Assembly: GCA_018417955.1 (NCBI GenBank)
Contig: JACTVC010000045.1
Coordinates: 118,990 to 182,989 of the forward strand
Length of the DNA stretch: 64,000 nt
Origin: Laccaria trichodermophora
Lineage: Eukaryota > Basidiomycota > Agaricomycetes > Agaricales > Hydnangiaceae
Reading direction: 5' to 3'
Shown: positions 1-10,227 of the stretch, piece by piece
How positions within the stretch are numbered: position 1 is the first letter of the stretch
Layout: the number at the start of each line of letters is the position of its first letter
Program-made: the position numbers and the translations under genes
The notes under the pieces: model-generated
Databases searched by the model: none
What the model was told of the DNA's origin: nothing
What the model saw: the letters and a program-made list of their open reading frames with translations, nothing else

Positions 1-1655
1 CGACCCTCACGCGTGTCGACGCCCCCGACGTATTGAACAGTTGGTCCACCTTGTGTGCACCCAAATATGGCAGGAAGCCACTCGAATTGCCCCTGCCTAT
101 ACATAATGTTACAGCGCGTATAGTCTCCTGTCTGTTGCCGAAATGCAAGGGATGAGGGGGTGATATTGGAGGAGGAGTAATAGTAAAGGGCAGTCGCGCA
201 AATGTGTTCGTTCTAAAAACAACGCTTAATATCGCGAAAGCACATGACCCGAGAGTGTGAAGTCGGAAAAGAAAACTCACAAGTTGACCCTCGACATGCC
301 AAGTCCCTCCCCCATACTCAGGCTTTTCTGGCGTGAGTTCGATATTCGCCAGTTTGACAATAATCTGCAACCCATTCGCTGCAAACTCCGTTCTTAGATC
401 AAAGGGTGGGGGCTCCTCAAGCGGCCGAAACACCCCCGGCTCGGGCAACACGACTTTCCTCGTATCTTGGATCCATTGTTCCCGCCGATTCCAATACGAC
501 TCTGACCACTCATCTTCGCCTTCGAGTGGCTGGGGGCCCTCTGTTTTGGGGCCATATTCCGGATCTGGATCATACTGCACATCGTAGTAGGGGATACGGA
601 AGATCACGTCTCGTCCATCAGGTGTAATCTCTTTAACCGGTTTACCGTCCTTCAACGTATATTTGATGTTGACTGATTTGAATTGATGCTTATGGTACCA
701 AAGGTGAACCAAAGGTGCGAGCGTGCTGTTCCACAGGGGGATTGATGCAGTGATGATTTTTCCGATGATGCCATAGAGATGCTTGTGTGTTTCAGGGTGT
801 AGGTTATTGATGTAGCTCGTGATTCTGCGGCAAAAATGTCATTAGGAGATTGATACTTTTAGGAGAGAGAAAATTTTATGAAGCGTCTGACCTGGCTTGC
901 CCATCGTCTCCCGAAATGTCCACTTCGCAAGGCAACCATTGGAAATCGGCGCTGTACCCATACGAACCCTTCTGCTCCCTCAACGTGTGGCCCTCGCCAC
1001 ACCTCGTGACACAATTTTTTACAGTCACGAACCCTTGCCCCTTCCTGAGAGCCCTCGTCCGCCCATAAACAACGGGAAACAAGCTTGGATGAACCAAATC
1101 CAGAACTTTTTCATCTGATCCTGGATGCCAGTCTTTTTTCCATGCAGGAATTTCTTCAAGAGGCCACACGGCAGCCTGTAACTGGGCCTTGAGAGAATTG
1201 GGAACGGCGGTGTCCGACTTGACCACGTCGCCATTATAGACCTTGATGGCGCCACCTAGCATCTCGCTAAAGCGCGCCGTTTTATACTTCAGCTCCTCCA
1301 TGCACCACTCCGCCATACGCTCAGTAACATCCTTCCCTGGCGCAGCTAGTGCCTCAGCCTTCCATCTGGCTCGAATCTCATCATCGAAGATCTGACGTCT
1401 TATTCAATGGCCGACCAAATGCTACGAAACTGGAGCATTACTAACCTTGACATTCCAATCCGTTTTATCGGTAATGGCGTCCATGATGTGCAACATTGTG
1501 AATTCACGAAGCGTGGTAAGGGGTAGCTGATGGGTTGCCAACAATGGGTTTACATCACTGTAATCGTCGAGCAAGGGGTTGGAAAGAAGTCTGCCAGGTT
1601 CTGGCTCGTAGTCTAGAGGTTAGTCGAGTCCTGGAAAGTCAGTGTCTGAAGGCAT
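1..1655 (-). pseudogene. DUF4246 family gene, copy A (C-terminal end off the window, early stop codon)
   Basis: Minus-strand gene with exons about 1655-1446, 1391-892, 824-281 and 212 to beyond position 1. Spliced, it reads the DUF4246 landmarks: PLTTLREFTMLHIM near the N-terminus, EWCMEELKYK, VHPSLFPVVYGRTRAL, DFQWLPCEVDIS, IVKLANIELTPEKPEY, then WHVEGQL joined across an intron to NEHICATALYYY and SSLAFRQ. The family is fungal and functionally uncharacterised. The WHxEG motif followed later by a conserved His is compatible with a 2-oxoglutarate/Fe(II) oxygenase-like fold, which is my inference. The reading frame is interrupted at codon 12 (TAA, about 1622-1620) after ATG at 1655; the paralogue at 2315-4316 has CAG there. 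No in-frame ATG follows until deep in exon 1, so this is either a pseudogene or uses an unusual start. The C-terminus lies outside the window. Confidence 0.82.
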
Positions 1656-2314
1656 GGGTAAATCGTAAAAAGGAGTTCAAAGAGAGACAAATTTAGTCCC
1701 TTGTTTGGCTTTGTGGACAATTTTGGTGCGTACTGCCTTTTTGGGATTGGCAATTAAGATGCGGCGACCCGAACTGTAATTGTTATCGAAAAGGGATGAA
1801 CTCGACGGTTTGTATAGTATATCAGCATATAGATCATGGGTGCTAATTTAGCCGAATTTGGGAGGTGGAAGGTGATTCAAGTTTCTGGGCTTCTCTCCCT
1901 GGCGCGATCGATTACAATTCAATTGCAACTCCAAGGGTAAGTACATGAGAAAACTCACAAGCTTCGCATTCGCGTCTTTGATATATCATTAGTTCATCCT
2001 GAAGATCCGTAACTTATAATGCTTCAAAGTTACAGAGATGAAGCCGAGTGGTGCCTTCAAATTCATTATCTTATAGAGACAGGCTTGCGAAAACGAGAGT
2101 TCTGACATGGAGACTATGTAGCACTGATAGCAGTTCAACCCGAGGGCCGAAGGCTCCAGGTCTTCACATGTTTTTTCTCCTCTTTCGGTCCGTTTCATCA
2201 TCGTACTGTCAAAATTACGAAGTAAATTGTCACCATCATTGAAGATTAGAACAAACATCCCCTGAATTTTCAATCCGCAGTATGATTTGTTGCAGCAAAA
2301 AAACCACCCTAAAG
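1656..2314. other. Intergenic spacer between the two DUF4246 copies
   Basis: About 660 bp upstream of copy A and downstream of copy B. Reading frames here are short and mutually overlapping, with no splice-supported protein. I see no RNA gene or mobile element. It should contain the 5' region of copy A. Confidence 0.5.
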
Positions 2315-4316
2315 TTAATGCTCACAAAGCGAAAACGTCTCCTCCTCAAAAACTTTCGTTTCCCTCAGAACAAATGCCTTCCTCTTCTTCATAAGCTTCA
2401 ATCTCGTCTGCTTCGCCTTCTCCATCCCAATTGGAAAGCCCTCCACTTCTTCAAAAACCAAATCTCCCAGTTCCCTTGGAAGCCACGCATCAATTCCACC
2501 CTGACACCCAATCTCCTCCCTCCACCAATCCTTTCTCTGGCACGGCACATTTGCAGAGCTGATAATCTTGATATTCGGATCGACCAAGAAGAGCGCGAGA
2601 ATTTTCTTGTGGCCTGGCTTCGTTCGATCTTCGAGCTCGAACGGTTGAACTTGATGCTGCAAAATGTTGGGGAAGGTCAACAGTCGGCCTTCGCGCGTAT
2701 CTACGCCCCCAACGTTTTGGGACGTTGACCCATATTGTTCTAACCCGAAAACGTTAGGGAACCATTCGTGCTGTTCTTGTCTGTACACGATCCGGCCGCG
2801 CGTGAAGTCGCCGGTGTGTTGGCGAAACGCGAGAGATGAGGGTGTGATGTTTAACGACGAGTAATAGTAAAACGCTGTTGCGCAAATATGTTCATTCTAC
2901 AAGACCGTTGAGAGCTCAGACATTGAGGATAGGGACCATGGAAGGTACAACGCACCAGTTGACCTTCAACGTGCCAAGTCCCTCCCCCATATTCGGGCTT
3001 TTCAGGCGTAAGCTCAATATTCGCCAATTTAACAATAATCTGCAACCCATTCGCTGCGAAATCCTTTCTCAAGTCAAAGGGGGGAGGCTCCTCAAGTGGC
3101 CGAAACACCCCCGGCTCAGGCAACACGACTTTCTTCGTATCCTCAATCCATTGAACCCGTCGATCCCTATATGACGCTGACCACTGGTCATCTTCGCCTT
3201 CAAGTCGTTGAGGGCCCTCTGTTTCGGGAGCACGTTCCGGATCTGGATCGTACTCCACACGGTAGTAGGGGATACGTAAGATCACGGCGCGACAACTCCC
3301 CGTTGGGTTGATACATGTACCTGTCGAGGATATCCTCGGCACAGTTTTTGTGGTACCAGAGATGAGCGAGTGGCGCGAGAGTTTTGTTCCACAGGGGAAT
3401 CGAAGCAGTGATGATCTTGTCAACGATGTGGTAAAGGTTTTTATGTTTCTTTGGATGGAGATTGTTGATGTAACTCGTAATTCTATAATCATCAGAGATC
3501 CGTTGAGTATGAATAGGATAAAGGAGATCTCACCTTGCCTGCCCATTACCTTCCGAAATGTCCACTTCGCAAGGCAACCATTGAAAATCTGCGCTGTACC
3601 TCTTATCCGAAGCCTTCTGCTTTTCTAACACGTCGCCTTCGCCACACCTCGCGATACAATTTTCCAATGTCGCGAACCCTTTACCCTTCCCAAGAGCCCT
3701 CGTCCGTCCATAAACAACGGGGAACAAGCTCGGGTGGACCAAATTCAGAACTTTCTCATCTGATCCGGGATGCCAGTCCTTCTCCCATTAATCTGGAACA
3801 TCTTCAAGAGGATTGACAGCAGCTTGCAGTTCCTCCTTGACCGTTTGAGATATGGCGGTATCCGATTTCACGACATCACCATTGTACACCTTTATCGCGC
3901 CACCTTCCGTCTTGTCGAAACGGCTGGCCTTGTATTTCAGCTCCTCCATGCACCACTCAGCCATGCTTTCCGTAACATCTTTTCCAGGCGCAGCCAACGC
4001 CTCAGCCTTCCACTTCGCTCGGATCTCATCGTCAAAGATCTGGCATTATCAGCATATTAAAACAAAACAACACGAAAATGCAAACCTTGGTATTCCAGTT
4101 GGGCTTATCAGTGACGCCGTTCATAATATGCAACATCGTAAATTCGCGAAGGGTCGTGAGAGGCAATTCAATAGTCGGGGGAAGTTCCTCATAAGGGGAA
4201 TACTCGAGGTGGGCACGACCCTTATCGTCGTTCAGAAGGTTGGGAAAGAGACAAGTGGATTCGGATTCACAATTTAGAGGCTGATCGAGTCCTGGGATAT
4301 CACTGTTTGAAACCAT
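2315..4316 (-). pseudogene. DUF4246 family gene, copy B (frameshift and internal stop)
   Basis: Full-length paralogue of copy A with four exons at about 4316-4086, 4039-3534, 3482-2956 and 2896-2315. The start is good (MVSNSDIPGLDQPL) and the C-terminus complete, with DTREGRLLTFPNILQHQVQP, PGHKKILALFLVDP and a basic tail ending SLCEH. The intron after WHVEGQL (GTGCGT..TAG) restores NEHICATAFYYY, which supports the model. Two lesions are visible: an in-frame TAA at 3790-3788 between EDVPD and WEKDW, and a reading-frame change near 3310-3290. There copy A encodes KDGKPVKEITPDGRDVIFRI, whereas copy B lacks part of that segment and shifts frame before RIPYYRVEYDPDPE. Copy B is therefore probably non-functional. 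The two copies are a tandem duplication in the same orientation. Confidence 0.85.
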
Positions 4317-4764
4317 TGGTAGGTGTAAGTAAAGGAAGGAATAATAGACTCCAGATTTTTACCGGGCCGGCCGAATTGCAACAACACGTGACTGTCTTCT
4401 CCCCTTTTTCTCCACAATTTCCCTTTTATACTACTGCAAGTACTTAAATAATTCTTGCAAAAATGTGATTTTCTGCGCACAGAGTAATTTTATCTGGAAG
4501 TTAGAAGTTAGAACATCGCCGTGACTCGATGGGCAGAACCCTAACCCTAAGCCTAACGGTAGCAAATTTGATCGGCGGGTATACCCGAAATCGGGCTTGT
4601 CAAATTTGCGATGCCCACAGCGCCAATAATATCATGCGCCACCCTCGGTAACACATTCTCTAACCTCTCTGATCCTGTCATTCTTTCAAAGTTCTTCTAA
4701 GTTCGTCTCGTCCCGTCTCGACCGCCGACCCTGCTCATTCCCATCCGTTTGTCCACGGTGAACG
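4317..4764. promoter_or_regulatory. Divergent intergenic region between DUF4246 copy B and the CFEM gene
   Basis: It contains a telomere-like motif AACCCTAACCCTAA at 4537-4550 and a composite dyad. The outer arms are GCAAATTTGA (4562-4571) and TCAAATTTGC (4600-4609). Between them lies a perfect 12-bp palindrome CGGGTATACCCG (4576-4587) that matches the CGG-N6-CCG form bound by fungal Zn2Cys6 regulators. A CCAAT-like element lies at about 4622. These are sequence observations; regulator binding is inferred. Confidence 0.5.
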
Positions 4765-5505
4765 ATGCAATTGCCACTCTTTCTCTTCAACATCCTCCTC
4801 GTTCTTCCACTGGTCCATGGGCAGGGAATATCCTCGCTTCCGCCATGCGGAATGCAGTGTGTGAATACGACTGCCACCAGCTTAGGATGCTCCGTGTATG
4901 TTTTTCTATGCCTTTCCACTTCAACTTGTACCAATCCAGATCCTACCTAGTAACGACGCAAAATGCTTGTGCAGTAAAGCGAATTTCGTCTCGTCCAGCT
5001 TAAACTGTGCACAGAATACATGTCCACCAGAGGACTTGAGTTCAACAGTAGGTATATTGGGCGAGCTGTGCGCAGCGGGTACGTTATCCCGTTCCATCCC
5101 CCTGTCCCGCAAATTACCCACACACGACAAGCCTCTCCTCCAGGTTCAACGTCGATTACCAAATCCTCATCCACACCCCCCTCCCCTCTAACAACTTCTT
5201 CCAACTCCAACTCTGGCCCTACACTTACATCCACACCACCCCAGCCATCAACATCAACATCGATCACCAGCTCGGCCGCGCCTAGCACAGTTACGGTGAC
5301 AGCGTCTAATAGACAAGCCGGAACGACACTCAGCGTCCCAGCGAATTTTCTGCCAACGTCGGTCTCGGAAAGCGGTTCAAGCACGACCGTCGTAGTCGCT
5401 ACTATTTATCGACCGCCCCCGTCGTCAGGAGCGATGAAGAGGGGGCTTTGTTGGGGATTAATCATGGGTACGGTTGGGGTCGTTATGGGAGCCTGGAGTT
5501 TGTGA
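4765..5505 (+). CDS. CFEM-domain secreted protein, probably GPI-anchored
   Basis: Three exons (4765-4893, 4940-5078, 5144-5505) give a protein of about 209 residues. Residues 1-20 are a signal peptide ending near VHGQG. The CFEM domain follows with eight cysteines in family order: PPCGMQC, SLGC, DAKCLC, LNC, NTC, ELC. The Asp three residues before the fourth Cys, which ligands haem iron in characterised CFEM proteins, is present (NDAKCLC). Residues about 92-185 are a Ser/Thr/Pro-rich stalk expected to be O-glycosylated. The C-terminus is a hydrophobic tail (GLIMGTVGVVMGAWSL) after a small-residue site, as in GPI anchor signals. CFEM proteins act at the cell surface in haem/iron capture, adhesion or host interaction; which role applies here is not shown. 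Both introns have GT..AG borders and keep the frame, and no defect is visible. Confidence 0.88.
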
Positions 5506-5774
5506 TTGTGCAATGGATTCTCTGTTATCGGAGGTGGTGGCAGGCTCCCCCTCTCCTCTTTCTTCCTTGTTTGGTGTGTATGAACTTTGGAAGCGACATA
5601 CGCTCATTCACCGCACATATCCATCTCATATTAGCATTTGCTTGGACATGTTCTCCTCTCTAGTTAATTCGGTCGTGTCGCATTTTGCACATCAGGAAAA
5701 AGCCTATTTCTCATGATCCTGCATGGAACCCTTGGAAACTTGAAGCGACGAGGTAAGACAGATTTCGCTACAAA
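5506..5774. repeat. Spacer containing the left end of a segmental duplication
   Basis: Non-coding region 3' of the CFEM gene. From about 5631 the sequence recurs nearly identically at 10451-10572, starting TAGCATTTGCTTGGACA. It is the left part of the duplication described at 5631-6775. Confidence 0.7.
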
Positions 5775-6775
5775 ATGTTAACTCGCAAGTCGCCCAGTTA
5801 TCTGCTGGCCCCGAATACCAACGTACCCTGGATCTCAACGCACGAAAATGCCCCTCGAGTGGTCATTTTGAGCAACTTTGGTGCTGCTGGGTCTAACGTT
5901 GCTGTACTTGTTGAAGAGCATGTCCTTCCACAAAAGGTCCTATCAACCAGACGATCCTCCTTCGTTTTCGGGATATCAGCGAAAAGCGATATAGCCTTAC
6001 AAAAAATGCGCGTTCAGCTCGTGTCGTGGCTACAGCTCCCTAGCAATCTCGACACACCTCTTATGGACTTCGATTACACGTCAACTGCCAGGCGTCAATT
6101 GTACAACCACCGGTTGTGTGCCTCAGCCACAGACCGGAAAGACTTGATTCAACAACTCGAGAGTGTCCCCATTGTGCGCCTCTCAAAAAAGGTCACACAA
6201 GTAATAGAAACCAAGAAAAAATACATTGATTTAGGTAAATACATGACAGCCCTCCTTCCCGAAGAAATCATTTCACGTCGGGATTGCCACCAGCCTGAAT
6301 ATTTCAACCATTCAATTGCAGGTCAGTCTCTCTGAGCGATTTCAGCTCCTTCCAACTAGGAAGATTAAATGCCGATGGTATCTTATCCCAATAATCACCC
6401 CGAGCAGATTCATACGCACTCATGCAAGCCGAACTGCAGGGGGCGCACAGCCCTCTACAATACGCCTCCTTCAAGCACTTCCTGTTCCACCAATATGCCA
6501 AGGTGTGAGCTTTCCTGCCTTCTGGTTTCCTCCGGGTGATCGAAAGTCTGCCCTCTTGCGCTCTCGCAAGTTTGCCCAGGGCACATTTTTCCCGATGTAC
6601 ACATTCTGGACAGGGGGCTGTTCCCAGCAGATCATCGTATGTCACGTCCATTATCTCGAGGTTTATTGTCCCCGCCAAGACGTTGCGTAGAACGGTCGCA
6701 CGCTGAGAACTGTTCCAGGACGAAGTGTCGCGCAACGTGTGAGATGGTGTCACGTCGGAACAGTGGTAATATACG
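5631..6775. repeat. Segmental duplication, copy 1 (partner 10451-11146)
   Basis: Direct-orientation duplicate of 10451-11146. The pair aligns through the PKS remnant's 3' part and the BTB gene's C-terminal coding region. The partner lacks 448 bp corresponding to 5753-6200; the junction in the partner falls on a shared GTAA, as expected for a microhomology-mediated deletion (or an insertion here). Confidence 0.85.
5775..6320 (+). pseudogene. Polyketide synthase remnant (end of ketosynthase, linker, start of acyltransferase)
   Basis: The frame from 5775 contains SNFGAAGSNVAVLVEEH, the hallmark C-terminal stretch of iterative fungal PKS ketosynthase domains. It is followed by FGISAKSDIALQKMRVQL and DFDYTSTARRQLYNHRLCAS, which match the KS-to-acyltransferase linker. 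The final part (KYIDLGKYMTALLPEEI) resembles the first acyltransferase segment but lacks the expected GQG core. No upstream ketosynthase active-site Cys and no downstream acyltransferase serine motif is present, so this is a gene fragment. It abuts the BTB fragment tail-to-tail. Part of it (from 6201) is duplicated at about 10572-10690. Confidence 0.65.
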
Positions 6776-6790
6776 GCGCTCACACTTCCT
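6304..6790 (-). pseudogene. BTB/POZ-type gene, C-terminal fragment (truncated duplicate)
   Basis: The minus-strand frame from about 6775 to 6304 encodes VYYHCSDVTPSHTLRDTSSW, NLEIMDVTYDDLLG, LAYWWNRKC and SAYESARGDYWDKIPSAFN. This is nearly identical to the C-terminal half of the gene at 10675-11746. The BTB-domain half is missing; upstream of about 6775 the sequence diverges from its paralogue. Cysteine pairs (CPEC, CAPC) occur in both copies. Confidence 0.75.
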
Positions 6791-6828
6791 TCTTGGAATG
6801 TTAAATTTTGGAAAAGGGTGATTGACAA

Positions 6829-7167
6829 TTGGGGGACATGCAGCTGCTGCCCTTGTTCATCGCACGGCTGGGAAATCGGCTGCTGGGCTTCAGGGGAACG
6901 TCGCTGAGAGTGATAAGAAGGGGTCCGAGCCTGTTTCGTAAATCTTGTTTCAATTTTTGTGGACGCTAGTTGTTTACGCAGTTTAAATTTTTCATCTTAA
7001 CATGTGGGGCGTGGAGGATATCCAATTGTGGAGCATATATTTTATACAGCAATGTGTCCGTTCGAGTCCGCGCTATCTACCAAAAGAATCCGCATGAGTA
7101 AAACAGAATCCTCGCATATGGATGCTAAAAATTTTAAGGGTGTCAAGAGGGAAAATACCATCCCACC
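6829..7167. other. Intergenic, nothing recognised
   Basis: A/T-rich spacer between the BTB fragment and the 3' end of the F-box gene. It contains no supported gene or RNA. Confidence 0.5.
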
Positions 7168-8772
7168 TCATTCAGCTGGAGTATTACTTGCTGCTTTCAC
7201 AGGCCGCTGGTAGGTTTTTACCCCGACGATGATCGACTGCAACTCGGGACACGAGTCCCACAACGCATCTAATCTCCAGGTCCACATGTTCGCTGGGTCC
7301 CCGGGAACCATCTGCGCCAAATCCAGCTCTTGAACGTACGGGAAGATCGATACCCAAGAAAAGAAGCTGTCGCACATAATGCGGAATTCGAACCCGATGA
7401 TCTCCAATGTTTTCACGCAATTGAAGGAACACGGTTCTGACTTAGCCTTGGAAAACCACTCCGTAAGACCGATGTCTTTCGAAAATTCGATGGAAAGGTG
7501 GATTGTCCCTCTCTTATGATCTGCTAAGCTTCGCAAGATATTATCAAGCGCCTCGAGCTGGATGGCTTGCAGGGGACCCGTGAACGCGATGGAGCGTAGA
7601 TTTGGGAATAAGCCTCTCTGGCTGGAAAATAATCCTAAAAGATAATCGGGGTTTCCTCTGATCACTTCAAGGCGAGGAAGAAAGCCCGCCGGGGTCATGA
7701 TTGGTCCTATTGGACTACTACAAGATAGATCGAGGTGGGTTATGCTTGAATGACGCAGCAAGAATATCGAAAGGTCGCGAAAAGCAATGTCGGAATCCCC
7801 GACATTGAATTCGGCTAGGAGAGGGATGGAAAGGTGGGTCAATATGTGGCTCCAATCTGACATATATAGTCCTGTGTGCAAGAGAGATAATTTGGTAAGG
7901 TATCCGCCATCCAGAGCTCGTAAGGTTTGCAGAAAGCATTCTCTATGGAAAGGGAGGGGAGAGTGTATCTCAAAGCTTTTGAGTCCTCGGGGTGTACCGC
8001 CCGTGTTGGGAAGTCTCTCTCTTTCCGGTGTGCCAACCTGGCGGCTGGGCTGAGTAGCTTGAATGCCACCTGACCGCGTTTTATGACGGAAAAAACGGTT
8101 CTTAAGCAGCCTAAAAATGTAAAAATAGTTTTTTCCAGGACTTGATGGCGTTTTGGGGATGGGTATGATGGGTATGGGTATGAAGGGGATGGCCCGGATG
8201 GGTATGCCAATGGGGGTGAAGTATCCGAGTTGCTCACCGTGTGGTAAACCCGTGATAGTCAAGCTTGCCATATCCTTCTGCGAGGAAACCCTGATCAATG
8301 AAGCTACCGGTTTGCACCAATCTTCTCTCTCGGGGCTGTACATGTATGTCGTTGAATCGAGTTTGATGTTAATCTGACCAACAGCGTTGGCGTGAAAAAT
8401 AAGTCCCTGGACGCTTGCGATGTCCTTAACGGCGAGGATTACAGGAACGTATTCGATCTTGTGAAATGAAGCTTGAAATATCTTCTTCACGTCGTCGAAT
8501 TCTTCATCTTTCATTGCGATTGAACCAGAGTTCTTGTAGATAAGGAGGCGACGTCCGCTCGCTAATGCGCGCAGTACGGGAAGTTGGCGCTCCAGAACAA
8601 AAATCTGACATATGTGATACAGACGGCGACAAGTCATCCCCAAGTAGGCGATAGTGGCATCTGTAGAGTCATCTGAACGTATGATCTCCAGGATGAGTTC
8701 TGTTGGAAGGTCGAGAATAGAAGTCGGAGTCGCATCGGGACTTTCACATTTTACTTTTTTTGACTTGTGCAA
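7168..8772 (-). CDS. F-box protein (single exon, 534 residues)
   Basis: Uninterrupted frame from ATG at 8772. Residues about 17-60 form an F-box (ILDLPTELILEIIRS..AYLGMTCRRLYHICQ), the Skp1-binding motif of SCF ubiquitin ligase substrate receptors. The remainder has leucine-rich stretches (LRALDGGYLTKLSLL, HSSITHLDLSCSS, FPYVQELDLAQM) like the irregular LRR repeats of agaric F-box proteins. Such genes are highly expanded in Agaricomycetes, and the substrate cannot be predicted. Residues about 188-206 are a low-complexity Ile/Pro run encoded by GGGTATG-type repeats on the plus strand (8158-8210), which could be a variable insertion. A spliced alternative was not needed. Confidence 0.75.
   Translation of the reverse strand: MHKSKKVKCESPDATPTSILDLPTELILEIIRSDDSTDATIAYLGMTCRRLYHICQIFVLERQLPVLRALASGRRLLIYKNSGSIAMKDEEFDDVKKIFQASFHKIEYVPVILAVKDIASVQGLIFHANAVGQINIKLDSTTYMYSPEREDWCKPVASLIRVSSQKDMASLTITGLPHGEQLGYFTPIGIPIRAIPFIPIPIIPIPKTPSSPGKNYFYIFRLLKNRFFRHKTRSGGIQATQPSRQVGTPERERLPNTGGTPRGLKSFEIHSPLPFHRECFLQTLRALDGGYLTKLSLLHTGLYMSDWSHILTHLSIPLLAEFNVGDSDIAFRDLSIFLLRHSSITHLDLSCSSPIGPIMTPAGFLPRLEVIRGNPDYLLGLFSSQRGLFPNLRSIAFTGPLQAIQLEALDNILRSLADHKRGTIHLSIEFSKDIGLTEWFSKAKSEPCSFNCVKTLEIIGFEFRIMCDSFFSWVSIFPYVQELDLAQMVPGDPANMWTWRLDALWDSCPELQSIIVGVKTYQRPVKAASNTPAE
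8158..8210. repeat. Imperfect GGGTATG minisatellite inside the F-box gene
   Basis: About six imperfect copies of GGGTATG/GGGGATG in tandem on the plus strand, translated on the minus strand as IPIP-type repeats. The stretch stays in frame. Confidence 0.7.
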
Positions 8773-9881
8773 GTCGCTACAACTCGAAAAAGGCGGAAAA
8801 GCCGCAAGTTAAAAAGCCAGGCCAAATTTTGTGAAAAGCAGCTATTGGCAAGCAAACGAAAAAGTTGAAAAAGTCACGGAAAAGAGCAATCAAGGCAAAA
8901 CTAGCAACTAAAGTGCAAATTTACTGAACTACATAGTCTACCCAACTTCATGGAAATCTGCCTAGCTTGGAGAGATGCATAGAGAATCTGTCATAGGGAA
9001 ATTTATAAGAGGAAAATTCAAGAATATGGAATGACACACCAGATTGCCTTCTGAACCCGTCGCAATCCATCATCAACAAGTGTCCAAAACACGATGTGAC
9101 TGCACGCTATGATTTCAGTAAATGCAGCAGCACCCGCATGGTATATGCAGCAGACCAAGCGGGGTAGAGGGGAAGGCTGGTAGATGAGAGTTGAAGAGAA
9201 GAATGTGACGTGGAGGTGTTTGGCTGTATTGATCAAATATTCAACTCACGTGGTGCTGCCATCAGCCGCCACGTCGTCACTGACTCACGGTCCGACGTCT
9301 CTTCCTTCTTACCACCACCCCTTCGCCAACTTCTGCAACATCCCCAGACTCTGTATTTTGCCAGAGATGACACCACTCCCCAATGCTGTAGCATGACCTA
9401 TTCCATCCATGGACTGCCGGTACAGAGTTCTCCCCCCCTCTCTCATAGTGCGTGCCACTCAATTACTTGACAGCTCAGGCCGTTTGTTGCTGAGAATCTA
9501 AAGGGAAGATAGGTCTGAGTGGTGGAGGGGGTTTGAGGTATATTAGTATCGTAGTTTTTTTTGTAATCTAAGTGTTTCTTGAGATCTGCTAGGATGTCAT
9601 ATTTTCGGTAGATTAGCTTTCCAGCTTTTACACTTTTCAGCTGGTCGCAAGCTAAAAAGCAGCTAAAAGCCGGAAAGTAAATTGTTAACTTGCTGATGCG
9701 GCATGCCACTACTAATACAAGCTAGTACTTGTATTAGGCAGAAGAGAAGATATAGCAACTTCGGTGAACTCCTAGTGAATCAACAGAGGAGAATGGAGGG
9801 AATGAAAACGACATTCGGATGCGGTGCAGCCTGGCATACGACGTTCGTGACATGGCCCGAGGCTGTGCCGATTTTTATGGG
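8773..9881. other. Intergenic region with two short inverted repeats
   Basis: No gene could be supported. There are two stem-loop sequences. Arms CTTTCCAGCTTTTA (9617-9630) and TAAAAGCCGGAAAG (9664-9677) pair with one mismatch. Perfect 10-bp arms CTAATACAAG (9712-9721) and CTTGTATTAG (9728-9737) flank a 6-nt loop. They may be remnants of small non-autonomous elements. The first 100 bp or so should contain the F-box promoter. Confidence 0.5.
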
Positions 9882-9885
9882 AAAG

Positions 9886-10223
9886 CCAGGACCCCTGAAA
9901 TTCATGTCAAATGCCTGATCCAAAAATCGTCGATTTTGGTGATTTTCCTCCACACAAAATTTTCAAAAATTTATCCGCATGGGGGATCAGGCATAGATTT
10001 TTCTCCGCACATTACCTCAGGCCTGGTGGGTATTTGGTAAAAAAAATTGCCCTACAAGTATTGCACATGCACACGACAAAATTGGCCGAGAAAAAGGGAT
10101 GAATTACCTCATTTTATATTACCCAATTTTTGTCCGCACATTGACTTCAGGCCTCTGCGAAAGTTTCTCAAATTTTCCTCCGCATAGGGATCAGGCATTC
10201 GACATGAATTTCAGGGGTCCTGG
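9886..10223. mobile_element. MITE-like non-autonomous DNA transposon, 338 bp
   Basis: Terminal inverted repeats of 36 bp, at 9886-9921 (starting CCAGGACCCCTGAAATTC) and 10188-10223, match at 35 of 36 positions. Both sides are flanked by AAAG (9882-9885 and 10224-10227), a candidate 4-bp target-site duplication. The interior has no coding capacity, but holds two related motifs in direct order (CCGCATGGGGGATCAGGCAT near 9977 and CCGCATAGGGATCAGGCAT near 10180). The superfamily is not assigned; a 4-bp duplication is not the usual hAT, Mutator or Tc1 signature. Confidence 0.85.
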
Positions 10224-10227
10224 AAAG

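Noticed and set aside
333..627. Plus-strand open frames opposite the DUF4246 genes
   Set aside because: They are antisense shadows of recognised minus-strand exons, with low-complexity or biased composition.
4537..4560. Internal telomere or chromosome end at AACCCTAACCCTAA
   Set aside because: Only about two repeats are present, in a promoter position; a promoter motif is the simpler reading.
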